A stretch of DNA of 64,000 nucleotides. Source: Jacaranda mimosifolia (lineage: Eukaryota; Streptophyta; Magnoliopsida; Lamiales; Bignoniaceae). Below are positions 1 through 11,484 of this stretch, piece after piece; the first letter of the stretch is position 1; every line of letters begins with the position of its first letter. A model generated the notes under the pieces. The model was not told where the DNA came from. It worked only from the letters and a program-made list of their open reading frames with translations, and made no database searches. The position numbers were made by a program, and so were the translations under genes. The stretch spans positions 50,130,503-50,194,502 of the forward strand of contig CM032117.1 of the NCBI GenBank assembly GCA_018894105.1, written 5' to 3'.

Positions 1-529
1 TGCCACGACAATCATTGAACACCTCAAAAAGATATCGGCGACTTGTGCTCATTGACAAAGAGGTAATATGAAAACTTATAGCTTGCAAACTCATTCTTAT
101 ACTCTTTTAGTTCATATATTATAACTTAACATTTATTTTTATGCTTCTTATGCTTGTATTATAAAATTTGTAAATATAACTTACATGCTTCCAACAACTT
201 CTAGTAATAGTATAAACTTAGTTGCGCTAATATTACGGATTTGGCTGTTGCATATGTTGTGTCCTATGAATAAAAATTAAACTATTAATAATTTGCAAAG
301 ATGATTTTATACTATCTTTATTAATATTATAGACTTCACATTCTTTTTTACACTTTTTTTGCTCATATTGTAAATTTTACTATTAAAAATGCTATGTTTA
401 ACAAATGAAGATTGCATAAGTACAGATTTTCCTTTCAATAATAGCTCTACTACATTAATATAATGAAAGAGTTAAAATTAAAATTAAATAGGGACTTCTA
501 AAATGAATAATATCCATATTAAGAAAAAG

Positions 530-605
<76 letters not shown>

Positions 606-3045
606 GAAAATATATAATTCAAAAAAGAAATATAACATTTATTAATAAATTTTGGCAAAATAAAATCACCGAACCATAGAATTCAAAAACCAAACATTGA
701 AACAAGTTAACTTTTAATAAAAAATACACAAACATTTGACTAAGTTATAGGGCTATTTTTTTCCTGGCCATTTGCTCATTAATAAATCTATCAATCATGA
801 AATTTCATTTAGAATTATTCTTAAAAACATTTGTCATACATTAATATAATCAAAAAGAAAATTCAAAAAATTAAATTCAAAAAAAGTTATGAAATAAAAT
901 AGTATTATTCATGTTGAGTATCACATTTAGACAAGATTTGACAAACATAATTAATTGTAAGATATAAATTTACAAACTTATTAGAATTTAATTTATCAAA
1001 ATTAACATTAAGGAGATATACATATATGAAGATATATATATACAAATGTAGTATTTATCAAAATTAAATGAGTTGTAAAATGAATATACATACATAATAA
1101 AAAATGCATAAAAAGATGTTATTTTAATTGAACAAAAAAATAAATAGTATACTATCTGTATTATACTTCAAAAGACAACAAAGAAAAATGCAGTGAATAT
1201 AAATTAAACTTTTTATATATTAGATTCTTTCAAGCAAGTATATGATCTATTATTTTATTTTGAATTTGAAGTGATTGAAACATCCATCACTTCAATTTAA
1301 AAAAATTATTGCCCATCAAATAAAAATTCAAACAAAGTTTATCATTTAATTTTAAACATATGTCTAATATATACAATTTTGTTTATAGGGGCGAGAGTTG
1401 GAGCAACAATATTCGACTTCGACATCAAGCAATTTGAAAATATGCTAAATCTGATGGAAACCTGCTTAATATCAAATGAAAAAGTAGTACCATCAAATCC
1501 AAATTATGACACTTGCGGCAATCAATATCAATGGATTATCAATTCCAGAACTGTAGTAAACAGAGAATTGAAAAATCCAATCTCACATAATATCATTGCT
1601 CCAACATTTTCTTGGATGCCCAATTAGTCATATCAACAGAGAAAAAGATTGTCGGTATAACACTAAACTATATGTATTTGCTGCAATATTTGTTGCGCTT
1701 CTACTTGTTAACATTGAAATTGTAAATTATTCACCTTTTTGCAAATATGCTCGCAATTATAGTCAAAAAATTTCAACAACGGACTGTTCAATCTTCTAGC
1801 AGAATACATACTATTCATGAATTCGACATCATAAACCAAGAGTAAAAGCAATTACATAATTTTTTTCTCTATAGAGGCAGTTACTTAACTTTAACATCTA
1901 ATTTTTCTCTATGTCAATGTAGGTCTAGACCAATCATATTATCTCTCTAGAATAATTTTGCATCTTTAGAAGGCAGTAGAATCACTTTGTTCACTAACGA
2001 AATGCCTATTATATCAGCAACCAAACTCATTCTTTCATCATACTATGGTAATATATTTACATAATGCTATTATTAAAATTCTCCCTATGCACAATACTTT
2101 ATTTATATATAAATTATTTAAAATTTTCATTGTCTTCATCTTAGGCTTATCTCTTGGATCAACACCAGCGACCAACATAATAGTTGATCCACCATTACCA
2201 GAGGCACAAGAACTAAAAGTATGGTAAGTATAAATAATAATTCTATAATTAATGTAATTACCCTCTTGTGAAATAACTTACAAAAATATGTAAAAATAGG
2301 CACACAAACAATCAACTAATAATCACACAGAATTTAGAACAGCTGGATTGCAATATCAAGAATCAACAATGTGTTAAAGAATCTGCTGCAAAGCTCTACA
2401 CTATTGCAAGTGCCACCACAACTGAAAAGGTAAATTCTAGGAACAATAAATGTCATGCTAAGCAATGAAAACAACAATATATTGCTTATTGAAATACTAA
2501 CATTATCATACATAACAAACTTCTTCAGATAGACAGATTCTCTGTTCAAGTAAAGGCAAAAATTACTAATACAAGACAACATTTCTATTATATTGGGTGT
2601 AACAAATGCAACACAACATATGCTACTGAGTTTAATTGGCCCATTGACTGTAGAAGCTACAAATAAAACACAGTTGCTTGCCCTAGGTAAATTTCCAAAT
2701 GACATATATTTATTAAAATTAGCAAAATTATTTGTTTCATCGTCTAACATTTAAATGTGCCTATAGAAGCATACTTTTGGTTGATTTGTATGATGAAACT
2801 GGAGAGCTAAGCATGACTATTTTTGGTGATGATGCGGCTAAATTACTTCAAAAAGATACAATAACGTGTATGGAAATGCATCAAATGGTAAGCTATCTGA
2901 AGCATAAATAATATTTTTAATACCACATATAAAGTATACTAATAATAATCCAGCTTAATGCAGGGTAACATTTTGCAAGTGGATGAAATAAGTGCAACTT
3001 TGGAAAATATAACATATCTTGCAAACTTCAAAAATAAAATAGAGG
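1..3045 (+). pseudogene. Decayed replication protein A (RPA1-like) gene, 3' part
   Basis: RPA1 proteins bind single-stranded DNA through OB folds; plants have many RPA1-like copies, some carried by Helitrons. Blocks resembling RPA exons appear in order. Bases 21-62 read KRYRRLVLIDKE and end at a GT donor. 1388-1626 reads GARVGATIFDFDIKQFE and YQWIINSRTVV. 2143-2223 reads NIIVDPPLPEAQELKVW before GTAAGT. 2542-2668 reads FYYIGCNKCN, half of the C-terminal zinc ribbon, then hits a stop. 2765-2887 reads LLVDLYDETGELSMTIFGDD. About 2963-3045 reads GNILQVDEI. The first donor (after 62) and the natural acceptor (before 1389) do not keep frame, stops follow several blocks, and the second zinc-binding CxxC is not visible. 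I therefore call it a pseudogene; the 5' end lies outside the window. Family assignment is fairly sure, Helitron origin is only a possibility. Confidence 0.6.
534..603. repeat. (ATT)n microsatellite
   Basis: About 23 uninterrupted ATT units lie inside the first apparent intron of the RPA-like pseudogene. Confidence 0.95.
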
Positions 3046-5245
3046 AATGATGAAGAATGCATCCAATACACTGTTATTAGCCTCATTGAAGATAGAGCCC
3101 AAACCTGGTCACACCTGAAGAATGCTCAGTGATAGCATCACAGGTGAGCTCTTCTTACACATGTAATTGATTGCCTTATCTTATTTCGGAATCATAATTT
3201 TACCAATTAACCATTAACATAAACTAAAGTATGTGTTATCTTAGATGAATGAAGTCATCCAGCAATTGAGAAATTGAAGAAAAAAAAAAGTAGCGTCTTG
3301 CACTACATATTTAGAATGCTAAAGAGCAACAAACAATTGTTCTAAAATATGTGTTTGTTGCTTCATCTAGAACTTCATTTTGTACTTTCTTAGCTGTTTT
3401 ATAGGAAAATATTTTGGAAGATTGTATTTTGAAAGTAGGGTTCAGAAACGTGATGAATGTTTAGTTTGGTTTTGGGAAGAAACATTTCCTGGTGTAAATG
3501 TGAAATTAATAACATTTATATTCTTACTACTTTGGATTTGACACATTTTTATGCATGGATTTTTATTGTCTACTGAAAGAAAAATAACTCACACAACTAC
3601 TGTCATTTCTTACTACGATAGGGAGTGAAGACATATTTTCAAACAAAGGATCTATGAATGCTCGATTTTACTTATCTAATACAAGCTAACGTAACACATC
3701 TACCAGCCAACATTGTGCGGTGCTAAAAAACTAGTGTATATGTGTGTGTGTGTAAGAAAGCCATTTACACTTACAAATGACAATTTCCACCTGAAAATGC
3801 CAAAATAATTTCCACCTAAAAACGCCAAAATACTTTTCTCCAAAATATCCTTAAGATAGTCCACCTATCCTAAAGTTTTATAGATAATTTTGGAATTATA
3901 AATTTCAAACTAAATAACTACCAATGCCCACTAGTGATTTGTGTTTTAACAGCCATCTCTTTCCATTAATATTTTAACCGTCATGTCACATTAGTATCAA
4001 ACTCATTGAAATTTTTTCTCAAAAACAATACCACTATGTCCTCTCAAACATCCAAAATTGTCCATGTTTTTTATGATGTCAAAATAAGGTATATTTGTTC
4101 TTTTGTTAAAACCCTTTGTGTTGTGCTATTGATATTTGATTAAATTTTTAGTTTATGATATTTGATACTGCAGAAAATTGAAAATAGAGTTAGAGTTTTT
4201 TTTCGAAAATCAATAAGTTTGATAAGTTTATGCTTCTGGAATGCATTTGAGTAGAGCCAAAGCTCGTGATTTTTAATAAATGATTCTTGTCTATTTTGGC
4301 TTTGAAAGCTGATATTTATAGAGGTTAAATGCTTATCGAGTTTCAACTCATGTAGATCCGGGTTCATTCTTGATGACTTAATTTATTGAGCTCATTGACC
4401 TTTTATTTAATTATACTTTATTTTGACCATTTTATTTATTTATTTACTATTTTATCCTTAAGATCTTACTTTTGATATTAATACTAAATTCAGGTATGCT
4501 TTGTGGATTTATTTAATTTTTTGTTGGGTTCTTCAATTTGATTGAAAATATTTTGATTTCCTTTCCAATTTCAGATACTCTTTGATGCTTTTGTCTATTT
4601 TGAAGGTATTCTTTGAAACTTCTTTGCCTATATATATATATATATATATATATTGATTAAGAGTTTCCAATTTAAATTTAGATACTATATTGAATTTTTT
4701 TTGCCCTAAAACGAGTTTTTAATTGTTTATCAATATAATTAGAATACTGTGGTAACAAAAATTTATGCATGCACGGGATAGCGTGCCACGAAGGCAATAT
4801 ATAAAGTACTAGGGTCATAGCGGTATGTTTTCAAACGAGTTGACAAAATCAAATCCACTTTTAAAAAATAATAAGAAGGTAATTTTACTTTCTCCCCTCA
4901 CTTTATAACTTTTATTCCATCCAATTGTTTTTTTTTCCTTTTTACCTCCAATTATTTTACTCCATTTCAACTCTCTTTTTTCATTTATCATAAAATTTGA
5001 TAAACACATTAAAATTATTACAAAATATAGTCTTATAATAAAAAATTAATTAAATATTTTATTTACTTCACGCATTGAAATTTTAAGATACACATTGAGT
5101 CCAGTATTTAACAAACGTTCATAGATAAAGTGCATCAATGTACATTTGAATTAATAAAAGCGCTTTAATTGCTCATATCAGTACATAAAATTTGTTTTTT
5201 TTTTCTTTTCCTATTTCACATGGAATGTAATTTGTTTTTATCATT
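3046..5245. other. Intergenic AT-rich stretch
   Basis: No coding region is supported here. A short GT run lies near 3737-3756 and a (TA)n run at 4629-4653. Short open frames have no recognisable similarity and look like chance. Confidence 0.6.
4629..4653. repeat. (TA)n microsatellite
   Basis: About twelve TA units in intergenic DNA. Confidence 0.9.
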
Positions 5246-5250
5246 AATAT

Positions 5251-6194
5251 TGATATGGGATGGCCCAACAGGCCAAGCCCACTAACAGTCAACCAAATAA
5301 ATGACATGATGGAGGATGGCTCAACATGCCCAGCCCCTAGTGGTCAACCAGGTTATAGACCAGACCCAAATCTTATTGGGGCGTTCTGTCAGTGCAACTA
5401 TTAGCATCCCTCTAGTTGACTAGAGTATGGTCAACCAACTCAAGAATGTCTATTCAGTCCTCAGCAAGAAAAGTCTTCAAATCCAACATAGTTCTATCAC
5501 CTCGACCAAAGTATGCATAGATGATTGGCAGACAAGGAAACACTCAACCCTAGGAGGTTGATTGGAGCAGCATAGAGCTGTCCCGCACCACCAGTCTCAG
5601 TCCCATTGAATGCGCCTCAACCACCTCTCTATTGTATTAAATGCTCCAACAAGTGGCGTGCCTCCGCATTAATGATGTATGCACTATCCTGTACCACCAT
5701 CCTATAGAACCAGAGTGGTGCACATCTCCTTTATACTGCCGTGTCCTGAAGAGTAGGAGAAGACGCCACATGAAAAAGTATACAGAAGGAAGAAGACTTA
5801 AAGGTCTTCAATCGAGGATAAAGGCCCTCTCTGTATAAGCAAGGGCATCATTGATATATCAACATCTCAGGAGAGCTTATAAATACCTCATTGCCTTCCT
5901 TCTACAAGGTATGTCCATTATCACTCAAGCTCTCACACTACTACTGCTTTCATTTCTGGTTGATTAAGTACTAACTTGATCATCGGAGTGCCTTAGCTAA
6001 GGGCTCCTCGACAAGCTTGACGTTTGTTACTGGTTGGAGGACTCAACCCGATTATACAAGGACTCAAACCGATTTCCTTCTACAAGGTATATATATGGAC
6101 TTAACCCGATTATATATATCCTTTAGACTTTCATTATGGTCGACTACAGTTGTCTAAAGCCCAATTCACCACCAAGCGTATCATATTATCATCA
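5251..6194 (+). repeat. 5' LTR
   Basis: 944 bp, begins TGATATGGG and ends ATCATCA. It pairs with 15588-16485. A TATAAATA box at 5879-5886 is a likely transcription signal. The flanking 5246-5250 AATAT is the left target duplication. Confidence 0.92.
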
Positions 6195-6216
6195 TTTGGC
6201 GCTTTCTGTGGGAACT
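6195..6216 (+). other. Primer binding site region
   Basis: Directly after the 5' LTR the sequence reads TTTGGCGCTTTCTGTGGG. This is the TGGCGC-type start seen at the minus-strand primer site of Tat-lineage Gypsy elements. I do not assign the tRNA. Confidence 0.6.
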
Positions 6217-6742
6217 AGAGTTCGTAATTGAAAAAAATGGTAAACACAAGGTAAGCCATTTTAGAGAGAAATGAGAATAGAAGGTCTCCAAACCCTTCTC
6301 CTAGACCTCAGCAATAGCAGGACGTAGCTGGACCCAGTTCACAGCCAGAGCAAGTGGTAACTTTAACCATGCCTCAGTTTATGCAGTTGACAAGCGAGCA
6401 GATATCAGCTCAGATTTTAGCCCAATTGTCAGCTGCCCTTTATAAGCACAACAACCAATTGTTGGTTGTCAACCAGGTCTAGCCGCTAGTGCCACTCCCC
6501 AACCTTCATAGCATGAAGAGAGGCTCCAACATAAGGACAGAGGCATGCTGGAGATAAGACGTTCCCTATTCGATATGAGGATAGCCCAGGTCGGTTTCCA
6601 CAGGAAGAAACCTAACTTAACCCTCGGGAAGAAGTGGTTGATTTCGTGGATCATCTCGCTTGACCTATTTGATAGGGTCAAGCAATAAAGACACCAACCG
6701 AACAAAAATTTATCCCAAGCTGATCGAGAGGAATGAGAAAAA

Positions 6743-7720
6743 GTGTCACATCAAGTGCAACAGTTGAACAGGTGCCTGAAGGAGATTTCTAGGAGAAACA
6801 CCGAAAGAAACCCTTACTATGATAGCACACCTCGACTTCACCACAAGCAAGAGTCATCATTCATCCAAGAGATAATCGACGAATGCATAGCTGTTGATGT
6901 GAAAGTTTCGAGTGGTCTGCCTCGGTACGATGGCTCAACTAATCCGAACGAGCATTTGCTCCAGTTCAAACACATGATGCAGCTCCATGGGCATAATAAG
7001 TACATCCATGCAAAGATGTTGGTCACGACATTCCAGGGTTTAGCACTTGATTGATTTGTTAAACTGGAGCCAACATCCATTTTTTCTTACAACCAGCTTT
7101 GCCAGTCGAAGGAAAGCTAAACTCTCCCACACTCATTGCAGTGAAGCAGAACGACGGAGAGTCTCTTCGAGATTTTTTCACCAGATTGAACATGGAGGTG
7201 TTGAAGATTGACAGCACCCGAATAGAATTTCTGATTGATGTGTTGTTCCTGAGTCTTAGACATAAGGAGTGCGCTAATGCGCTGGTCAAAGAGAGACCGA
7301 GGAAAATATAAGAGCTACTCGACCTCGCTAATAGGTACATGGCCCAGGAAGATATGAACATACTAAAATATAGCAACCCAAACAATGATAAGAAGAAGGC
7401 CAATGAGAAAGATGATAGACAGCACAAGGATAGTGATCGATCTCCTATCAAATAATTTCACAATTACACCCTACTGAACATGTAAGGAAAAAGGTGTTGT
7501 TCGCCATCCAGCAGGATAACTCTCCTCAAGAAGCCCAGGAAGTTGACTGAATTGAGGCTATGAAACAATCGAAAAAATATTATCACTTCCACAGATAAAA
7601 AGGGCATGACACTGAAGATTACTTCAATCTGCACGATGAGATCGAAAGGCTTATTCTATAAATACATCTAAAGAAATTTATCGATGAGAAAGCCAGACAG
7701 GAGATGGGCTAAACTAATCA
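6743..7720 (+). pseudogene. Retrotransposon gag, broken
   Basis: The capsid polyprotein of the Tat-type element. One open stretch (6743-7054) carries the conserved YDGSTNPNEHLLQFKHMM block and FQGLALD, then a stop stands where the family normally has tryptophan. Reading resumes in another frame at 7099-7311 (NDGESLRDFFTRLNMEVL). The following zinc-knuckle-like block near 7570-7660 reads YYHFHR..KGHDTEDYFNLHDEIERLI, with tyrosine where the first cysteine is usual and a stop inside. At least one frameshift and several stops exclude a working protein. Confidence 0.8.
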
Positions 7721-8041
7721 AACTCCCCGTGGAGAAGAGTCGGTCAGCCCAAGGAAAGAGGACAAAGGAAAGAAGCCAGTCAATGATCCGTGCCCACCCC
7801 TCAGAGGCATGATCGATACCATTACCATCGGACCTACGAGAGGAGACTCCAAGTCTGCCAGAAGATAAAACTAAAGGAGGTTGGAATCGACAAAATCTTC
7901 CTTAGTCGAAATAGTTTTCCACCTCTTCAACAACATAGAACCTATCTCTTTTTTTGACTCTGACCTTTCACACATCGAAAACCAATGCAAACTTTAGGGT
8001 TGCCCTATCATTGTGTTAGTGTAGATCGCTAACTTCGAGGT

Positions 8042-10500
8042 CAGAAAGATTATGATTGACAATGGAAACTCCACGAACATAATTTTCTTTTCGAGTTTAA
8101 AGAGGATGAATCTAGAAAAATTGAAGTTTGAGCCAATGCACACCCCTTTGGTCGGATTTGGGGGATCCAAAATCATCCCTGAAGGATCCATTAACCTCTC
8201 CACCTCATTCGATGAAGTACCTAAACAAAGAACACTCATGGTTAACTATATAGTGGTTGGCACACCATTTGCTTATAATGTCATAATTGGGCAACCGACA
8301 CTGAACGGTTTCAAGGCCATTATCTCAATCTACCATATGAAGGTCAAGTTTCCAACAGCTGCTAGGACAGGTGAGCTGTTTTGTAACATGAAGAAGGCCT
8401 GGCGATGCTACACCATCTCGGTCTAGGAAAGTGAGCGTAAAACTCGACTAAAACTAAAACCTTCGAGGGACATCCCAACAACAGAACCTGGAGAAGGACA
8501 ACATAGCAAGAAGAGAAAATTGGAGGAGATTAGGGTTGAACTGATCATGGAATTGAAGACTATAGAGCTCAAGCCTAGGAATCCCAACAAGACCACGAGG
8601 CTTAGGAAGGACCTAAGAAATAGCATGGAATGTTTAATGGTCGATTTCCTCAAAACGAATATTAATGTTTTTGCCTGGAAAGCTACGGACCTCCAGGAAT
8701 CGACCCCAGCATCATCATCATCCACCACCTAAATGTGGACCCCTCATTCAAGCCAATCAAGCATAAGACTAGGACCTTCAATGTTGAAAGATGCTAGATT
8801 ATTGAGAAAGAGATCAACAAGCTCTTAAAGGCATGCTACATTATAGAAATTCAATATCATAGTTGGCTTTGTAATGTAGTTCTTGTCCCTAAAAATGAGG
8901 GCAAGTGGAAGATGTGTACTGACTTTACTGATTTGAATAAAGCTTATACTAAAGACCCTTACCGGTTATCTCGCATAGATTTATTAGTTGAGTATGATGG
9001 ACGCACTCCAGGGCGATTATCAAATTTTTATGGCCCCTGAGGACCGGGACAAAACCTCATTTGAGGTCCTCAATGGTTTTTATTATTTTATGATCATGCC
9101 CTTTGGCCTGAAAAATGTAGATGCAACTTGCCAAAGACTTATGAACTTTATGTTCAAGAACGAGATTGAACAGACCATAGAGGTCTATATTGATGACATG
9201 ATTATTAAAACAGAAAAAGAACAAAACCACTTAGCTGACCTCAGCCATACCTTTTCAATACTAAGGATATTCGGTATGAAGTTTAATCCCAATAAATACA
9301 GGTTTGGGGTGAGAAGGGGAAAATTCTTAGAATACATAGTTAATTAGAGGGACATAGAAGCAAACTCGCAAAAGATCCAACCAATCCTAGACATCTCACT
9401 ACCTTGAACAGTCAAAGACATGTAGCGTTTGATCAGAATGATCATAGCTCTGGGTCGATTCATTGCCTGACTAGCTGACAAAAGCTTACCATTCTTCAAA
9501 ATCCTCAGGAATGCAAAGAAGTTCTAGTGGACAGAGCAATGCGACCAGGCCTTGGTTGAATTAAAATAATGCTTATTAGCACCACCGATGCTAGCCAAGC
9601 TTGAGGTTGGAGAGGTCTTACATATTTATCTAGCAATCTCGTCGGCAGCAATCAACTCTGTTCTAGTCTCGACTAGACATGGCACTCACCAACTTGTATA
9701 TTACAGTAGCAAAGCGTTGCAAGGCTTAACCAGTGGGGGATAGACATAGTCAGTGCTTTTCCAAAAACCATAGGCCAAAGAAAATACATGATTGTTACAG
9801 TCAAGTAGTTCACGAAATGGGTCGAAGCAAAAGCAATCCCGAAAATAACTGATGCAGCCATCAGAAGTTTCTTGTAGAAAAATATCATCTGTCGTTTTGA
9901 TTTGCCAAAAGTTCTGATATAGGATAATAAGATGCAATTCCAGAGCAAAAACACAAGGAACTGGTGTGAAAGCTTGGGAATTCGACAGCATTTTGCCTCG
10001 GTTGGGAACCCCCAAGCTGATGGACAACCTAAAGTCACAAATAGGACTGTTCTTGACCACATCAAGACTCGACTTGAAGGACCTAGAGCAAGTTGGGCAG
10101 ACGACTTCCATAGGGTCCTATGGGCGTATAAAACTACTCCTAAACCCACCACAAGCCATAGTCCTTATAGTCTAGTCTACAGATCCGAAGCAGTCGTTCC
10201 AACATAGTTGATACAATAAACAACTTGAATAATTCACTACAACTCGATTAGGAAAAAGTCTAAAAGAGAATTCGACCTCGAGACAATCGACGAGTTGTGC
10301 CAGCAAGCATACACAATAATGCAAAGATACAGGTCAAAGATGGCACATCACTATAATAAGAGGGGTTCGTCCAAAAGCTATAAGGTAGGAGACCTCATCC
10401 TCAAAAAGGTCGAAGTCTCAAAAAATATGGGCAAACTTGACCCAAAATGGGAGGGCCGTAACCAGGTAGTGAAAGTTACGAAGCACAATTCTTGTTGACT
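8042..10500 (+). pseudogene. Retrotransposon pol (PR-RT-RH-INT), broken
   Basis: Domains in order. The protease starts near 8052 (IDNGNST in place of the usual D-[ST]-G type site; later YNVIIGQPTLNGF). Reverse transcriptase spans about 8826-9347: WKMCTDFTDLNKAY, FYYFMIMPFGLKNV, and the catalytic box VYIDDMII. RNase H begins near 9480 (ALVELK, YYSSKALQG) and stops abruptly near 9730. Integrase core follows at about 9755-10207 (GNPQADGQPKVTNRT, WAYKTTPKPTTSHSPY), then a C-terminal part to 10500. The distal RNase H and the zinc-binding N-terminus of integrase are missing, so an internal deletion joins RNase H to the core. Two of the three acidic integrase residues look replaced. Many stops interrupt the frame. 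Confidence 0.85.
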
Positions 10501-11484
10501 AGCTAATATGGATGGCAACGAGCTCCCTCGACCATGGAATGCAGAAACTTGAAAAAATTCTATGTGTAAAGAGAGCAAGGTCTCCATTCAACTGTTTTGT
10601 AATTTGGTTCCAAATCAATAAAGACAACTTAAATTTGGATAGCTATTTACTCTCATCAACAACTACGGCTTCTAGCTCAATTACTTAAAAAATAGGAAAA
10701 CCGTTTATAGTCGACCCTATAGTCAAACATAATTTCAATTTCAAACCACAATTATGACTTCTAGCCCAATCAATCATAGAAACAAGAAAATCGTTTAATG
10801 TCGACCTAGTAATCGACCTCAAATTAGTTTCAAAACCACAATCAAAACTTACAGCCTACTCAATAAATGAGAAAATCGTTTAAAGTCGACCTCGTAGTCA
10901 ACCACAATTGAAAAACAACCCTATAGTCGATTATCATATTCAAGTCGCCCCATGGACGTACGTATTATAACACAAAGATTAAATCAACAACTTGAACTTA
11001 ATTCAATAAAGTCAGCCCATTATTGACCATGGCTCCAAGCCTATTTATTTGATTACAATAAAATATCTTAAGTTGGCCCAGCAGTCGACTACAAAGACTA
11101 TTTCAGAACTAATTTTATATGTATGGATCAAGTCGATGTAAATATCTCGAGATCTATTCAATTAATTCTTTTCAAGTCGATCTTATAATCGACCTTCTAA
11201 TATAAATAAATATACTCATTCCTTTCTTCAAGATTGCACTATTCGACCAGCTATATAGAAGAAAAGTTTATTTCTTCATTTATCGATGCAATAATCATAA
11301 AGAAATAAATCGAGCAGAAAATAGTAAAAAGGGGCGAATTGAGGAAAAACAAAAAAAAGTTGGTGTTATATCATAAAAACGTCAAAATACATTATAAAAT
11401 TGTTTTACAATTCGTCAATAACGCCATGCGCGACATTAAAACTAATAAAACAACAAGAGGCAAAGCAGCCTCAACTCAACTAGC
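10501..11484. other. Post-integrase spacer of the retrotransposon
   Basis: No reading frame is supported. The DNA contains several loosely similar direct repeats of the type 'aaatcgtttaaagtcgacc' near 10690-10900, so it may have grown by tandem duplication inside the element. Confidence 0.5.
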
